64,000 nucleotides of DNA from Progne subis subis (GCA_022316685.1 JAKJHU010000075.1:2790501-2854500), one strand, 5' to 3'; shown: positions 13,563 through 27,432, counted from the first letter of the stretch. Notes: a model not told the origin generated them from the sequence alone. Program-made: numbers and translations.

Positions 13563-13610
13563 GTTGTTGTTGTTTATGGGGTTTTTTTGGTTGGTTTTTT
13601 TTTTTTTATT
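13485..13610. repeat. T-rich tract with (GTT)n microsatellite
   Basis: T/G-only tract: T runs separated by G pairs, then about 15 GTT units (13531-13575), then more T/G. Frames crossing it give poly-Phe, poly-Leu, poly-Cys or poly-Val and are artefacts. Confidence 0.95.
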
Positions 13611-16327
13611 ATTTTAAATGGAATCCCACTGAAAATGTAGAAAAAATGGATGAAACAGTGAAGCTGAAAAACCTGAAAGTGAAATTTTTGTTGTATTTCC
13701 TGAGCTGTAAAATAGAAAGGCAGGTGAGCATAAAAAACAATAAACATATTAACAAAAGAGATTCAGATAATCATTCACAGTCAGCTGCTACAATTAACTT
13801 TTGCTCCATCAAATCACAAAGGTGGGTTGTATATTACCCTCTTAGCAGGGGGGAAAACAGCACAGTGAACGAGAAAGAAGCAGCTCTGAGTGTTCAAATT
13901 AAAACCTTGCATCCTTAGATGCTTCAGCTTGGCTGATCAATTTTCTTCCTCAGAGGAAAAAAGTCTTTCATGTATGACTCCTGTTTGGAAATGAGTTTCC
14001 TTCCTGCGACTCATCTCCTCTACAGCCAAAGGGAACACCTTCTCTCTGCAGGCTGCTGGCAGTGGTATCATCCAGTGCCCTCACAAGCCTGAGGCTTCAT
14101 TTTTCAGTCAGAAATAGGAATCCACCAGAAATATCAGTCATACATCTCTAGTTCTCCCATCTTACTAAATTCATGATAAATGTGAAATCTTTTAATTTAG
14201 AAAATGTAAATTTCATGTGTACCCTGTTTAGAGTTGGCAATTTGTTTGGCACATGATTCTTCCTGTATAAAATAAAGGTAAAACTCTATTCGCACATTGA
14301 TATGCCTTAACTAGTCTTCACATGCAAGATAGATTATGCCTTTGTTTCTGTGCAAGTTTATTACACATTTTCCTTCTGAATAACTGTTGCAAAATAATTC
14401 TTGAGAATACCGGTATTCCCACTTTTAAATTTTGTTTGTTATGGATATTAGAATACAAAGTCTGCTTTTCATCTTAATGAAATGCCCATATTCTACACAG
14501 CCCCCAGTCCATCAGTTATTTGAAATTATATTTCAGGTCACGCTCAGTTTAAAAATTAATTGAAAAGAAATTAGTCCCACAAGGATATAGCTGTGAACTG
14601 TAATTTTGACTGACAATGGGATAAAAGACTGTGGGTTTGATCACATCACTTTTAAATGCATTTCATATATGTAAAATTTTTAAACTTGCCACAATAATCC
14701 ATTTAAATTGATCTTGGCAGACATCTATTAATCTGTGTAATCCAGGAGCACCATAGGAAAAAAAAAAAAATAGGAATTACTTTGAGATGCCTGTCACTAA
14801 CTATTATTTCATTAAAAATGCACCTGCCATTCTGAAAAAAGCAAAACCACCCCGAACTCCAACCCAAATAAAAAACCCCAAACATACATGCTCTCCTGTT
14901 TTATAACTGAAATGATTTGCTAGATTTACAGTCTTTCAAAGGTTTGAGAAGTCATGGCAGTGAATCTGTGATACATGATATATCTACAGTATTTCTAATG
15001 ATACAGGGGACTGAACAACCAGAAAGACATCAATATATAGCAAGAATACATAAAGAGAACCAAAAATTTCCAGTGTAAAGTTTGTGGTTCATCAAAATAG
15101 TTCAAATGTTGATTGTGACAAACAACTGGAATGGGCAGAATCTGAAGGAAATTGCAGTGTTGAATTGTGTCTTACTGAAGCAGGATCCCTTTGGCAGTCT
15201 AGACTCAGGTATTTGAAACGTGGGGAAAAGAATAATGTGTGGGTTAACACTGAAGTGAATAAGTACTTTCTTTAAAAAAAAAATAAAAAATTAAAAGGTT
15301 TGAATCCATTCCAATACATTTCTCTCATGTAAAATTATTTTGAAACTTCAAGAGCTTGCAAAATTAATATAAAGGTAGAAACACATTATTATCGATCCAG
15401 AAGTAATCTAAATAATTAAAATACAAACCCCTTCCCCTGCTCACAACCAGGTAATGATGCTTTGTTCTTCATTACTGATCCACTTTGCTAAAGTGATGGT
15501 TCATCCAGGTAATATTTTGGCCTTCTAAATTTATCATTTGGGGACAGAGGATAGGGACTAAATATATTCCTCCAAGGCTTCCTTTTCTGTCTTTCAAAGG
15601 TGAGGTCACTAAGGTGAAGAGCAGAAAAATCAGTAAGTAACTCCTTAGAAGAGTTACAAACATGATACTTGGACTCTTCTTTAACGTTTTGTCCTATTGC
15701 TTTGCTCTGTCATCCATCTCCTTTTGCAACAAAATCTGCACTAAAATATCTCCAATCCAGGCCTGAGGATGTCTCAAGGGTGCTCCAGCAACCTGAGGGT
15801 TTAGGGAAGGGAGATGTGCTTTAAGTAAACAGCTGCAGTAAATAGTCTGGCTGATGTATTCAAAAGTCAGTTTTGACATTGACCTTTAATCACAATCAGG
15901 TTTTTTTTTAGGGATACTGGCAGGACTGATGGAAAAAAAAAAAATCTTTCTTATTTCAGCTTTAAGAATCTACAATGATTCACTTAGTACCTACCTAGAA
16001 ATATGAGCTTAAATGAAGTTGATAATGAAGAAGTAGCACATAGGTGAGTATTTTACACTAGGACATTATTATTTTTTCTGTAAGCTATCAGCTAATGGCA
16101 AGAGAGTTTTACAGGGACAGTTAATTAAAACATAGCACAATTAATCATCTTTCCACAGTCTGTTTTGCCTGAGACCAACAGATGTATTAAGCAATAAGTG
16201 TACGTGTAAAAATGTGCTAAGCTAAATTTCCTGAATAGGATGTAAATGTAAATAAGTAAATTTTAGAAATGTTTAAAATGCTACTTGGCTTTCTGGGGTA
16301 ATAAGTTTCCTTAAAAAAAAAATTGAA
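13611..16327. other. Unique DNA, no gene seen
   Basis: AT-rich sequence with short A runs at 14757-14770 and 16313-16322. Frames are under 65 codons. No recognisable repeat, exon or RNA gene. Confidence 0.55.
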
Positions 16328-16708
16328 AAGGACCCATCAGGATCTCTGAGTTTAACTCCTGGCCCTGCACACAACAACATGTGGCCTTTGCACCATGTAC
16401 CTGAGAGCATTGTATAAATACTTCTTGAACTCTGTCAGGCTTGGTTCTATGACCATTTCCCTGGGCAGCCTGTTCCAGTGCTCAACCATATGCAGTGTGG
16501 AAACATTTTCCTTGATATTCGATCTAAACCTCCCCCGACTCAGCTTCAGGCCATTTCCTTAAGTCCTGTCACTGGTCACAAGAGGTATGAGATTGGTACC
16601 TGCCCCTTAATTTCCCTTTTTGAGGATGTCGAAGACCTCAGTGAGGCCTCTCTTCAGTCTCCTCTTCTTCCAGCTGAACAGACCAAGTGACATCAGCAGC
16701 TCCTTAGG
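16328..16708 (-). mobile_element. CR1 LINE 3' fragment, minus strand
   Basis: The plus strand reads as the reverse complement of a CR1 3' region. Diagnostic stretches are cctggccctgcacacaac (16358-16375), cctgggcagcctgttccagt (16461-16480), the atctaaacctccc block (16522-16534) and the gacctcagtgaggcctctct block (16633-16652). It lacks the terminal octamer-like repeats at its left edge, so the 3' end of the element is eroded or lost. The 70-codon plus-strand frame over it is antisense and not a gene. Confidence 0.9.
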
Positions 16709-17842
16709 AAATAATGATCAGAAAATTAAATTAGGGAAGAAAAAAAATAGGAGGCTGTCAAAACCTTGGATAGAATATGGATGACTGAACTACACATTCA
16801 CTTTCTATTTTGAAAAGTTTTGGAAAAAAACACAAAGAGTCCTATACAGACAAATCATGAAATTTCCACAGCCATCTGCTATAAGGATATGACTGTCCAG
16901 CTGTGCTATATTGTAAGAAGTGAGAAAAATGACCACTCAGACAGGACCTGCAAAGAAAAAAAAAAATCCCTTGACAAGCCTGAAATCTTGTTTCACACCT
17001 CCCTCACCACAGGGGTTTTCTGTTCCACCATATTATTTATTAAACTCACATCCCAGGCCAAACCTAAGCTGTAAAGTGTGATGATTAGTAGAAAGCAAAT
17101 CTAAGTTGCAGTTGTCACAAGACAAAGGGAAAACAGATTAAGTAATGAACTGTAAGCAAAAAGTTCTTCATAATTCTAAAGTTTTTCACAGATTTTGGAA
17201 TTGCCCCCAGCACTTAAAAATGTAAATTCTGATTTTCAAAACAATAAAAATGACAGTGTCAAAATTTCTTTAAAGCAGTTGATTGAAAATACGCTTAGGC
17301 AGAATACCAGTAGTTCTTATATTGTAATTGTTTAAGGTGACTCTTTTTATCCTCATTTGTAACTCCAGTACTTTGTTAACAAAGTGAATAAAAAAGTATC
17401 TTCCAAAGAGTGACTCCAGCATCACATGGACTATCACGAGGAGTACCCTCAGACATCAAGACATGTTTACAGTTGTTCACCAAAATCAGAAAGATAAAGC
17501 TTCTTAGGCTTAATATCACTAAAGTGCAGAGTATGTGAATAAACCATATCTTTCCAGGACCCTTGAAAGAGATAGTTAAATTATATTAAAGATAAACCAT
17601 TAAAAAAAAAAAAAAAAGGAACAGCATCATTCATTTTTCACTGAAAAGCATACAAATGCTTAAAAGACACCTTTATAGAGAATCATTATCAATAAACATG
17701 TAGCCTGTGAGAATGAAGAACATTCCTTTTTTAAGATCTACACCACACCAAGAAAGGAAATTTCTGGAAGTTGCTGAATGATACTCCTGTCAGTACCTCA
17801 GAGGCTTTCTGTTAAAACTTTGCTTTTCATGTCAAATTCAAA
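16709..17842. other. Unique DNA, no gene seen
   Basis: A 16-bp A run lies at 17602-17617. A frame at 16820-17074 (84 codons) has no recognisable domain. Nothing else stands out. Confidence 0.5.
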
Positions 17843-18079
17843 TGAAAAAAGGAAAAGAAAAGAAAAAACAAAACAAAACAAAACAAACCGTATGAACAAA
17901 ACCAATAAACAAACAAACCTCCTCCCCAAAAAAACCAAAACCAAATAAAACCAAACAAAAAAACCCCTACCCCCCCAAAAAACCCCCAAAAAACAACAAC
18001 AACAAAAAACCCCCAAACCAAACCAAAACAAAACAAAAAACAACAAAACCAAAACCACCAAAACAAACCCAAACAAAAC
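17843..18079. repeat. A/C-only tract, (AAAAC)n/(AACC)n-like
   Basis: About 237 bp with almost no T and very little G. It begins as AAAAG/AAAAC repeats, then becomes an irregular mix of A runs and C runs (e.g. ccccaaaaaaaccaaaacca). Minus-strand frames over it (87-92 codons, rich in Phe, Trp, Gly and Val) are composition artefacts. Confidence 0.95.
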
Positions 18080-19734
18080 TCTTCAAGCATTGAGATTAAA
18101 CTTTGACTTAGGCTACCTAGAGGTGAAAGATTGATTCAGTGGCCATTGAGGTGTTGCAAGTCAAGTCCCACAGGATTCCTAATTAACCAGGCATCTTCTG
18201 AAGAGTGCTCATGGTAAGAAAATGAGAGAAGCAGAAAAGGGTCATAAGCAGACAAGAGAAGAAGGTCACCTAAAGTGTTAATCTCACAAGCAGGAAAAGT
18301 TCATAAGCAAATTTTTGTGCTGGAACTTTTTATTTTATTATGCTGCATTGGAAACAGTGTGATTATTTGCTCTAATGTTTTGTGCAAAGGCAGTATTAGG
18401 CATAAGTAGTAGGCTGAAATGTTCTGAGAGAGCTGTATGTCACCATACAGCTAAGCACTCTGTTAATAAATATGGGGGATCCATGCTTGCTGAATAGAAA
18501 CAATGTAATTATGGCAGTCATCCAAGAGCAAATGAAAGGATTGGGGAATGGTTTTTAATGGCTTACATTTGAAATAGTTGGTTTCCAGCTCTCTGTTAGA
18601 CAAAAGAGAGAGAGAGAACTGGAGAAGGCCACCCTGGAGAGGACCTATGGCTGGTCCAATCCTTGTAATATTCCTAAACCTCAACATTTCAATGTAAAGG
18701 GTGCAGGGTGATTTGCAGTGCACACATATTTTCCCAGTGGCTGCAAGTGCTATATCTCGTTGGATTTTGCAGCTTTGATGAATGTGTCTCAGTTCACAGT
18801 TGAGAAGAAAAGCTAAATGCACACATGTTGTCTGATACTATGGCTCAGTTGAGAAGCAATCACTTGCCACATTTCAGTGACTTGGTTTCTTTAGACCACA
18901 TGATCATGTCCTTAGAGTAGTAATTAATACCTCACAGGTAAAAGCACTTGTGTGTTTTACTTCAAAGTGTTCATTTTAGCCTTAGATATGAAAGAACTGG
19001 CATTTAGTATTGAATTCACAGGGAATATGTGGGTTTAGGCACTCAGATTTCTAGGAGAAAAAAAAGCCGTGAGTACCGTCCTTTTGCCTGCATCCTTCTC
19101 TAAGTAGTCTGGGAACCTGATCCCACAGACGATGACTTGTTTGGTTTCCCTTTGGCTGCAGAAGTCACATTTCTTCTCAGCGTAGAACCGGACATGAAAA
19201 GAGAAGGTTGGTTCATGCCCAGGTTGTGCCCCATATGGAAACAGGAGGTAATTGGGGGATATTCCAGCTCAGAGCCAGGAATTCAGAAGTGCCTCTGTCC
19301 CTGCTAGTATAGGCGTAGTCTCTGAGAATGAAAAGCACCATTGTTTCTTCTCAGACTTTTGGCAGAGTGCAGTGAATGTGGCTGAATACTCTTCCCCCAC
19401 CACATAAAAGCAAGACAAAATTCTTAAGAAGTGGTATTGGACAAATTCTGGAAAGTGAGTGACTGACTACAGAAAAACCAGGCGAATTCATAGTTCAGTA
19501 AACATGTAAAAACCAGAAAACTGACAATGAGCCACTCCTTTCACCTCAGCTGAAGTGTACAAAGCATGTGGCAACTTCAGAACTGTTGGTCATTAAAAAA
19601 AAAAAAAAAAAAATTACAAGTTTCTAAACACTCCTGTAACTAATCTCCACAGCACACATAGTCTCAAACACACAGGCATGAATTCCCCAGCAGTGCATCT
19701 ACTATGTATATGAAAGATCATCAAATGCAGTCTT
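18080..19734. other. Unique DNA, no gene seen
   Basis: A minus-strand frame at 18463-18822 (119 codons) has no recognisable domain and is probably chance. A 19-bp A run lies at 19595-19613. The 19060-19400 segment is slightly GC-richer and could be an eroded repeat or a conserved element, but I do not recognise it. Confidence 0.45.
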
Positions 19735-19995
19735 TTACATCAAAGACACCATATGAGATAAGCTTCACAAACTTCTTAAGCCTCATCTTAAGAGTAGTTA
19801 CTGTTTTGCCTACATTTATTTCCGCTGAAAAACTATGCCACAACCCCACAATTTTCATGCTTGAAAACACTGTTTGAACTTTCAGCCTATATGTATTTAA
19901 AGGGAGCCAGAAGATTTTTCTTCTGGGGTAGCATTGCCCTTTAGTATATACAGAAGTTTTGGTGCCCTCTCTCTTCCCCACCATACAGGAGAGGA
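19735..19995 (-). mobile_element. Possible ancient CR1-like 3' fragment
   Basis: The segment around gggagccagaagatttttct (19903-19922) and tctggggtagcattgccctt (19922-19941) resembles, from memory, the reverse complement of an old amniote CR1-type 3' untranslated region. Divergence is high and neither boundary is clear. The minus-strand frame 19721-20014 (97 codons) would lie in this element and has no recognisable domain. Confidence 0.35.
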
Positions 19996-20039
19996 ATAGA
20001 ATTCTGCATTGCAAAATTAATTATAGAAATGGGGAGGGA

Positions 20040-20178
20040 AGAGGATCTCTAGGGGTTGTTCTGCTCCAGCCTCTGATAGAAACTGGGACAATTGTACTAG
20101 GGCATTTTGTCGGTGTAGCTTATCTTTGAATACCTCACAGGAAGAGATTCCACAGCCTGCTGGGGCTCAAGGCCTAGA
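20040..20178 (-). mobile_element. Eroded CR1 3' fragment, minus strand
   Basis: The plus strand follows the order of an older CR1 3' region: ggatctctaggggttgttct (20043-20062), a gggcattttgtc segment (20100-20111), then the aagagattccacagcctgct segment (20142-20161). This gattccaca block is typical of CR1. The flanks are too diverged to extend. Confidence 0.6.
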
Positions 20179-20179
20179 A

Positions 20180-23100
20180 TGGCTCAGCCTTGGGGTTACT
20201 GTTGGGCTCATCAATCCAGCTCCTTTACCTATAACAGAGAGCCCTGTTCTCTGGAGGCTACACAGATCCAGTGCCCTCTGAAAATGCTGTTGATGAAGCC
20301 TATTACTGAGCACATTTATGTTTTGTTTAGTATGAAGTGCCCTGTGGTAAGTCTTGACATAATTTCATCCTGCTGAAAGGGTTTTGAAGACACTTGCATG
20401 CAATATCAGCTCATTCCTCAGCTGTAAATCATTTATACTGATAGTGCAGAAGTGACTTTCAGTCAGATTACAAGCATTTGTCTGTTTGATAGATGTTCAC
20501 AATGTTCTTGGTAGGTAGATGTCTGATTCACTGCCAGAACAGAGAGCAATCTACTGAGCAAGTTTTTGTATTCTTTCCTCAGTCATGCACTAGACATGCA
20601 TTTTTGGGATTGAATATTCCCTAGTGTTGATATTAACTTCCTGAGGGGACAGATGTTCTAAGCTTAGGGTTGTATTACTTTCAAGGGCAACATTCAACAG
20701 GCACAGCACACGAAAATTTCCTGAATCAACATGTCTCAGCCAGAAACAAAGAATTCTTTTCTTGAGTTAAGTTTTCAAGAATTTTTTGCTCCAGCATAAA
20801 ATTAACTTGCAAGTGCAGGCTCTGTAAGTCAAATTTGTAGAGGAGGGAGGAAAGGAGAGAATGAACATCATTATTTCAGTATAATTGCTATCCTGTTTAC
20901 ATGTTCAAAAAAGATAGGTTAAAATGTAAGTAGGAATAAATATCCATGAAGAGAAAGTAAAGGAAAACAAGCTAGCAAGTAACCACCCTGCATGAAACAG
21001 CATAAATTGCTTCATTCCATTTTATGTTTTTGTCACAAAGACAATGCCTTTACCATTGCCTTAAGTGACTCATATTCTTGTCCCATATTGAAATTTCTCA
21101 TCACAGTCAGAAATACTATTACTGACTTGGCAATAGCAGACTATGTGAAAAGACAGGATAGCCTTTTTAACATTTTTCTTGGTGTGCTGTCATGTTCTAT
21201 TGTCCTGTATTATCATTGAGAAGTGGTAGAAAATATTTCCATTCCTATAAAACATAACTCAACATATTCCAAACAGAATAGAATAGAAATTCAACTAATA
21301 AACAATATACTGTGGAATTTGATTTTTGTGTGCTGACTTTCTGATGATGCAGCAGCACAGTTTTGAAAGTCCAAATGGAAGCCTGCAACCACATGTAATG
21401 GCTCTGGTTTATGCTTCCTTATGTCTTTCTCTGTTCTCTGTCTGTCCAGCTCTCATTCAGACGTTGTATTTCCATGCTCTAAGGCAACTCTGAGCAAAAA
21501 GTCAGTGTTGTGAATTTTAGACTCATTTTTCTGACACAAAAAAATTGCTAGCAATAGAGTTGCAAAGCATATGCTGAAACCATTTGGGGACGAGTAAGCA
21601 GCAGCTCTCAAAAACCTCTCTCTTGTGGCCTATGGTCATATTGTATTTGAAAGATTTCTTTCTCTCCCTCAAGTGTACCAGATGGACTTTTTGCAGATAA
21701 ATTCTCAAATTCTGAAGCAAAACATTCCTGTTCAACTGCAGCAAGATGTTTTTCCGCTGGCAATAGTGGTCTGGACGTTAGCTAGCTGTATGGTCTTTGG
21801 CAGGAATTATTCTGACACTATTCTGCTGAATGACTGACCTATGCCCGCCCAGTATCTCAGGATGTTGTAGCCAGACACATTGTATCTTTAAAATACGTAA
21901 TAAATGTGTCATGTTGCAGGCCTTGTGTCATGGACACACCTTCCCTCTATTACATGAATTTCCAGAGATCTGGAAAGCGAGACATTACTTTTTTACCCAG
22001 GGCTTTTCGGTCAGTGATCTCTGAACTTATCTAAATAAAATTGACACAGGAATCAGGTATGTTTCCTTCTCGGGGAGTTTGAAGCTGGGTGGATAGGGAA
22101 AGGGATGGTCATATTTTTCTGAAAATTACCAAATGTCCTGTGTACACTCTGACTAACATAATTCCATTCTGTTTGTCTCCCCAGTTCTATAAAAATATTA
22201 CGACTCTATTGGGATTTGGGTCATACTTTCTATTTCTATTTGGTTATATCTGTCCTGTTCTTCACACTTGGACATGGGCTTCTTCATCAGTTTGGTGAGT
22301 ATCTTGAGATTTCAGCAGAGTTGCTCAGGGTTCTCTGAGAAGACAGCCCAAGTCATTTCCTGAAGATAGAATTTTCTCAGCTTTGAAATATGGTATTGTT
22401 TGATTTCAATCTGTGAAACCCTCTGGGCAAAAGACATTTTCACCCAGCAGAAAAGGAAAAGCTGCTCCAAAGACACTGTGTGCAAAAACAAAGGTAACTG
22501 CTATCCCCATTGTGCACTAACTGCTTCCAGGTGGTATTTTGCACCAGTCTAACTGATTTGATTTACTGAATACTTCCTTGCATTAGCTCACGTGAGCCTT
22601 TCCTCATAGTTGTGATCATTCTTGACTTATTTCAATGCTTTCCCAGGTCCAGGAGTGTTTCTTAACAGTTTGGGGAGCAATATGTAATTACCTGATAAAC
22701 TGTATATTTGCTACATGTTCAAGAGTGAATGCAAAGAGATCTTTCTTTGCTGTATTTTCCCATTTCTCTATTATAATGAAAAGGCCATACCAGTTTCTCT
22801 CAGCTGAAGAAGCAGCATTCAGATTGGCAGCTGTTATTATTATGAACTACATATTTTGAAGTACAGATAGAAAACTATAACAGGTTGTAGTAGTACAACA
22901 GTACCCTGATATTTTATGGACCTGAGAAAAAAACAAACTGTAAGGGGTGACACTTTTCAAAAAAATTCTTTAAACATGGGAAAAAAAAAAAAAAAGTGCC
23001 AATGGCTAAAGGTGAAATGCTATATAACACAACCTCTCACTAAAAAAAAAAAAAAATAAAATCATAACTGTCCATCATAACTGTCACTCATTTGCCTCAG

Positions 23101-25390
23101 TAGTGAATGTTACTGCTCACTTCAGTGATCCACACTGGCAGTGAAAGAAATCTCATCTCTCCTCTTTGTATCTGGCAGCAAGCATAAGAAGCCTACTTAA
23201 TTTTATTTTATTTTCATCTCAAATCATTAAGCCTTGGAGTTTGTCCCTGCATGAATTCTATTATGTGGAAATATACTGAATAAGGCACTGGCATTTCCAC
23301 AGCTGTGCCTCACTGCTCCCACAGGATGCTGCTTCATCTCTCCTTAATGACATTTGATTGCAGATATGTTATCAAAATGTACCTCTTCCTTCCAGCATTA
23401 TGCATCCAAAAGTCCAAACTTCGTATTTAACTCAAAATATTCAACAGTACATTGTAAGATGGCATGCACAGTAGTTGCCACTTGGAGCCTGTGGATCACA
23501 CTTAGAGATGTGCCAGACTTGTTACTTTGGCAAACATCTCCTGCTTGAGTAAACTGGGTTTGCAGCAGGATGAAATGGAATTCCTATATAACGTGTCTAT
23601 GCTCAGAATTGTGTAAATTTCTGTTCTTATTTTGATCCATCCATATAAAAGGAGGTATTGTTGCTTCAAAACTGCATTTGACATTTCCTTCTCTCTCTTC
23701 CTACTGAGATCAACTGTAAAACTCCCTTTGTCTACTACTGATACCAAGTTAAGTGGAGGCTATGATTTTCTGAGGATTCTCTCTGAATGTTCATGTGCCA
23801 GAGAGAGCACATGAATTTATCTCCCAATTTAAAAGATACTTCAGAAGATATTTCTTACAAGCAGCCCCACAAGACATCATAATTACATATTTGTTCATGT
23901 AGAAGCAAAAGGCCTCAGTCCCAATGTTGGTGTAAAGACTTCTTACATCAAGTAGAGAATTACTGCATTTCCTCAAGTAACTGGCTTCTCCCATCCTACC
24001 CACGTACTGTGCATGTACACCCAAGGGTCGCGCAGGCACTCAGATGCTTGGAGTGGCATTGCAGCATTCTTCTGTTAAGGTGGTGAGCTCTACAAGGGAA
24101 TATTTCCTTCCAGAGGAATTGTACTATGCAAGAAACCTAATGTCGACACAACATAGGTTAAATACATATTATATTCCCGTAAATACATTTGTATTTCTTT
24201 AGACTTTAGAATTTTTTCCCATTAAAAGTTCATTCACCCAGGAAGAAATTCAGTCTTATCTGGAAATAAAGAATCACACACTTTCTCCTTGCAATTTGGA
24301 GGTCAACTGCGATGAAATCTGAACTGAGTAGGATCCATACCCTTTCAGTCATAGAAAAATAACAATGAAAGTCATCAAGAAATAGAGGGTAGAGGAGGTC
24401 TCTATAGGAAAATGTCTTCAACTGGATATTCCTGAAAGCATTTCAAAATGGCAGGATCAGAAAGGGTTAGCTAAGCTATTAATCTCAGTTCAAAGAACAT
24501 GCAAGTAAATTCCCTGGTGCAGAGAGAACTAGATTGAATCCTTATGAACATGCTGACCTGTTGGATCTGAACATTATAGTGCAAACAGAAAAAATAAAAA
24601 TAGAAGAAAAAGAAGACAAATAAATATTTTTTCTATATAACAGTAGCTTATTTCCAGCTGAACAAATCATGTATTTATTTTAATTTTTTTTCTTTCCTCT
24701 AAAATAAAGAGAATAAAAGGGGTTTAGTTTTCCCTTTTTAGTTTTTTCTAGGTAGTAATCTTTATCCATTTTGTTGAAAACCTTTACTCATTGTCTCCAG
24801 CAGCAAGTAATACATTTCAGGAAACTTTGCTAGTTATTTTTCTGGGCAATCATTCTTCTTACACAGAAGCTGTATCTAGGTGGTCAGATTAATATCTCAC
24901 CATAAGTGCAAGTAGACTGGAAACAAAACAGTATAAGGAAAATACAGTATCGACCAAAAAAAAAAAAAAAATTAACTTATTGGGTCAAATATAGATATAT
25001 TTATTTATCATACACACCACCCCCAAAGTGTCAGACATGAATGCCTTTCCTAAGTATTTTAGGTACAAACAGATCAGAATCTTCCAAAGGCAGAAGTTAT
25101 CCCTGGTGATCTCAACACCTCTGCAGATATAGCCGAGAATAATAATTTGTAAAACATTGCAAAATTACATCAGTTTAGCATAAAAGAATGTAAGAAAAAG
25201 TATGCAAGAGAGAAGGTAACAAGTTTTTATGTAGGACAAAATAAATATATATTATGATTTACGTGCTAATTTTCATTAATTGAAATTAAAGGCAGTATTA
25301 CAATATCTTAAACTTCAGAAATTACAGATAAAAATATTGCATATTCTGTATTCACTGTAACACAAAATTAATTTCTACTATAAGGCAGGA
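20180..25390. other. AT-rich unique DNA, no gene seen
   Basis: Many frames of 60-82 codons occur on both strands without recognisable domains, as expected by chance in 5 kb. A runs lie at 22981-22995, 23042-23055 and 24956-24971. No repeat family, exon or RNA gene is recognised. Confidence 0.55.
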
Positions 25391-26190
25391 AATCACAGAA
25401 TCACAAAATCACAGAGTTGGAAGGAAGCCACAAAGATCATCAGAGTCCAGCTCTCTGCTCCGCACAGGGCTATCCCCAAGAGTCACACCATGTGCCCAAG
25501 AATATTATCCAAATGCTTCTTAACCTCTCTCAGGCTTGGTGTTGTGACTACTTCCCTGGGGAGCCTGTTCCAGTGCCCAGCCATCCTCTGGGTGAAGACA
25601 CTTTCCCTAATATCCAATCTAAACCTCCCTTGGCAGAACTTCAGGTCATTCTGTCAGGCCCTATCACTGGTCGACACAGAGAAGAGATCAGTGCCTGCCC
25701 CTTCTCTTCCCCTCACGAGGAAGTTGTAACTGCAATGAGGTTTTCCTTCAGTCTCCTCTTCTCCAGGCTGAACAGACAAAGTGACTTCAGCTGCTTCTCA
25801 TCAGGTTTCTTCTCAAGACCCTTCACACCTTCACGGTCCTCCTTTAGACACTCTAAAGTACTTTAATATCTTTCTCACATTGCAGCACCCAAAACTGCCC
25901 CCAGCACTGGAGGTGAGGCCTGCCCCAGCTCAGAGCAGAGGGGACAATCCCCTCCCTTGCCTGGCTGGCCACGCTGTGCCTGATGCCCCCCAGGGACAGG
26001 GCTTGGCTCTCCTGGCTGCCAGGGCACTGCTGGCTCATGTTCAACTTGACATCCCCAGAAGGATCCTGAATCCCCAGGTCCTTCTCCTGGCACTGCTTTC
26101 CAGAATCTAATTTCCCAGTCCGTCCGTACATCCAGGGTCACCCCATCTCAGGTGCAGAATCAGCACTTTCCCTTGTTTAATATCATATGG
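25391..26190 (-). mobile_element. CR1 LINE 3' end, minus strand, about 0.8 kb
   Basis: The left edge has the reverse complement of the CR1 terminal repeat (atcacagaatcacaaaatca, 25391-25410) followed by the gagttggaagg motif. The body then follows the CR1 order: accatgtgcccaag (25488-25501), ctggggagcctgttccagtg (25556-25575), the aatctaaacctccc segment (25615-25628), cctcttctccaggctgaaca (25755-25774), and the upstream region with cagcacccaaaactgccccc (25884-25903). This is the best preserved minus-strand copy and has the intact 3' terminus. The plus-strand frames of 149, 109 and 79 codons here are antisense to the element. Confidence 0.95.
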
Positions 26191-26404
26191 CTGGTGATAG
26201 GTGAATCTATTAGACACAGAACCAAGATCTCTAACAAAAAATATTCAGCTTCTCAACAGGTGCTTCCAGGATCAAAGTTGAATTAATTATAACTACAGTT
26301 ATAACGCCAGAATGGCAACAAGTTCAACCACCCATGTCACAATAGGCAGTGAGGCAATTAAATGCATAGTTTACGTTAGTTTGTAGTTTCTAATTTTTGT
26401 TTTG

Positions 26405-26485
26405 TCATATGAGGAGAGATTGAAAGCCTTTGGTGTTGTTCAGTCTGGCCAAGAGAAGGCCCTGTGAGAATCTTATTCCTTCTTT
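26405..26485 (+). mobile_element. Short CR1 fragment, plus strand
   Basis: The stretch gaggagagattgaaagcctt (26411-26430) followed by gttgttcagtctgg and agagaaggccctgtgagaat matches the CR1 segment just downstream of the reverse-transcriptase end. It is only about 80 bp and is separated from the next CR1 piece by about 300 bp of other sequence. Confidence 0.6.
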
Positions 26486-26796
26486 TATTTGACTAGATCT
26501 GACTAGATAGCCAGCAGTGGTCATCTAAATTATCTATAATTAAAATCTAAGATATAATTTTTGTTTGGTTTGATGATTTTTGAGCAGCCTGAAGGGCATA
26601 TAGGCACAATCAGCTGTCCAAAATCCAAGATTTCCCTTTGTCACTCATTCTCTAAACGGCAGAATATTTTATTGCTCTCTTTACAGTGAGGATTGATAAA
26701 TAACCCATTTGAAGCTGTGTAATAGATAACTCATACTGCAAAATACAGCAAACTAATTTTAATAAATTAGTTCAAATAATTAATTTTAATAAACTT

Positions 26797-27045
26797 GAGG
26801 TGATCCTCTACTCAGCCCTAGTGAGGCCGCCTCTGGAGTACTTTGTCCAGTAGTCTTGGTTGCAGTGATGTTAAACAAAGTTGATGGTCCTGAGGTGTGT
26901 GAGGAAGGAAGACTCGCAGAGAATCAGGGCGCAGACTCTGCATTTCAGGAAAACTGGTTTTGGCTTTTTCACAAAAATGATTGGTGACATTCAGAGAGAC
27001 ATCATCTCTCAAAGGCTAAGGAGTTTGGGAAAGACGGAAGGCCTT
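26797..27045 (+). mobile_element. CR1 fragment, plus strand
   Basis: The segment starts with aggtgatcctctactcagcc (26798-26817) and gtgaggccgcctctggagta (26821-26840), which are hallmark CR1 ORF2 3' sequences. The following part is diverged, but a catctctcaaaggctaagga stretch at 27001-27020 still fits the CR1 order. The minus-strand frame 26818-27012 is antisense and not a gene. Confidence 0.75.
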
Positions 27046-27432
27046 TAAAGATAGCGTTGTCCTACTGCAAGGATGGTCTGTCTTTGTGCTTGGGAAGAAA
27101 AATGTGATATTTATAGCTTGACCTAGTTATCTGTCCTACTTTGTGCTCTTTATTGACAGAGAATCCTCATTTGTGCTTCAGATGGATTAATTTGGGGCAA
27201 CGTGGACCTAATTTTATTTATAACAATGTGGACTCGGGTAATGTTTTACTGAGATGACCAAAGATCTCATAAAATTAAACCATGCAGAAGAATAGGTTAT
27301 TTTAACAGATTTGAATCCCATGAAAGCAGGGAATTCTGTGACCAAAATGTAGTTTGTAGTGGCATTAATTAGGAAACAAGACTATTTCAGTCAGTAAGGA
27401 AATAAATTCCCTTTGGTTGTTTTTGCTGATTT

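Noticed and set aside
13475..13918. 147-codon plus-strand frame
   Set aside because: The first half is translated from the T/G and (GTT)n simple repeat; the rest shows no recognised domain.
18463..18822. 119-codon minus frame as a possible gene
   Set aside because: No recognised domain, and length is compatible with chance; no conservation data to support it.
25417..25866. 149-codon plus-strand frame (and neighbouring frames of 79-109 codons)
   Set aside because: Antisense to the minus-strand CR1 copy at 25391-26190.
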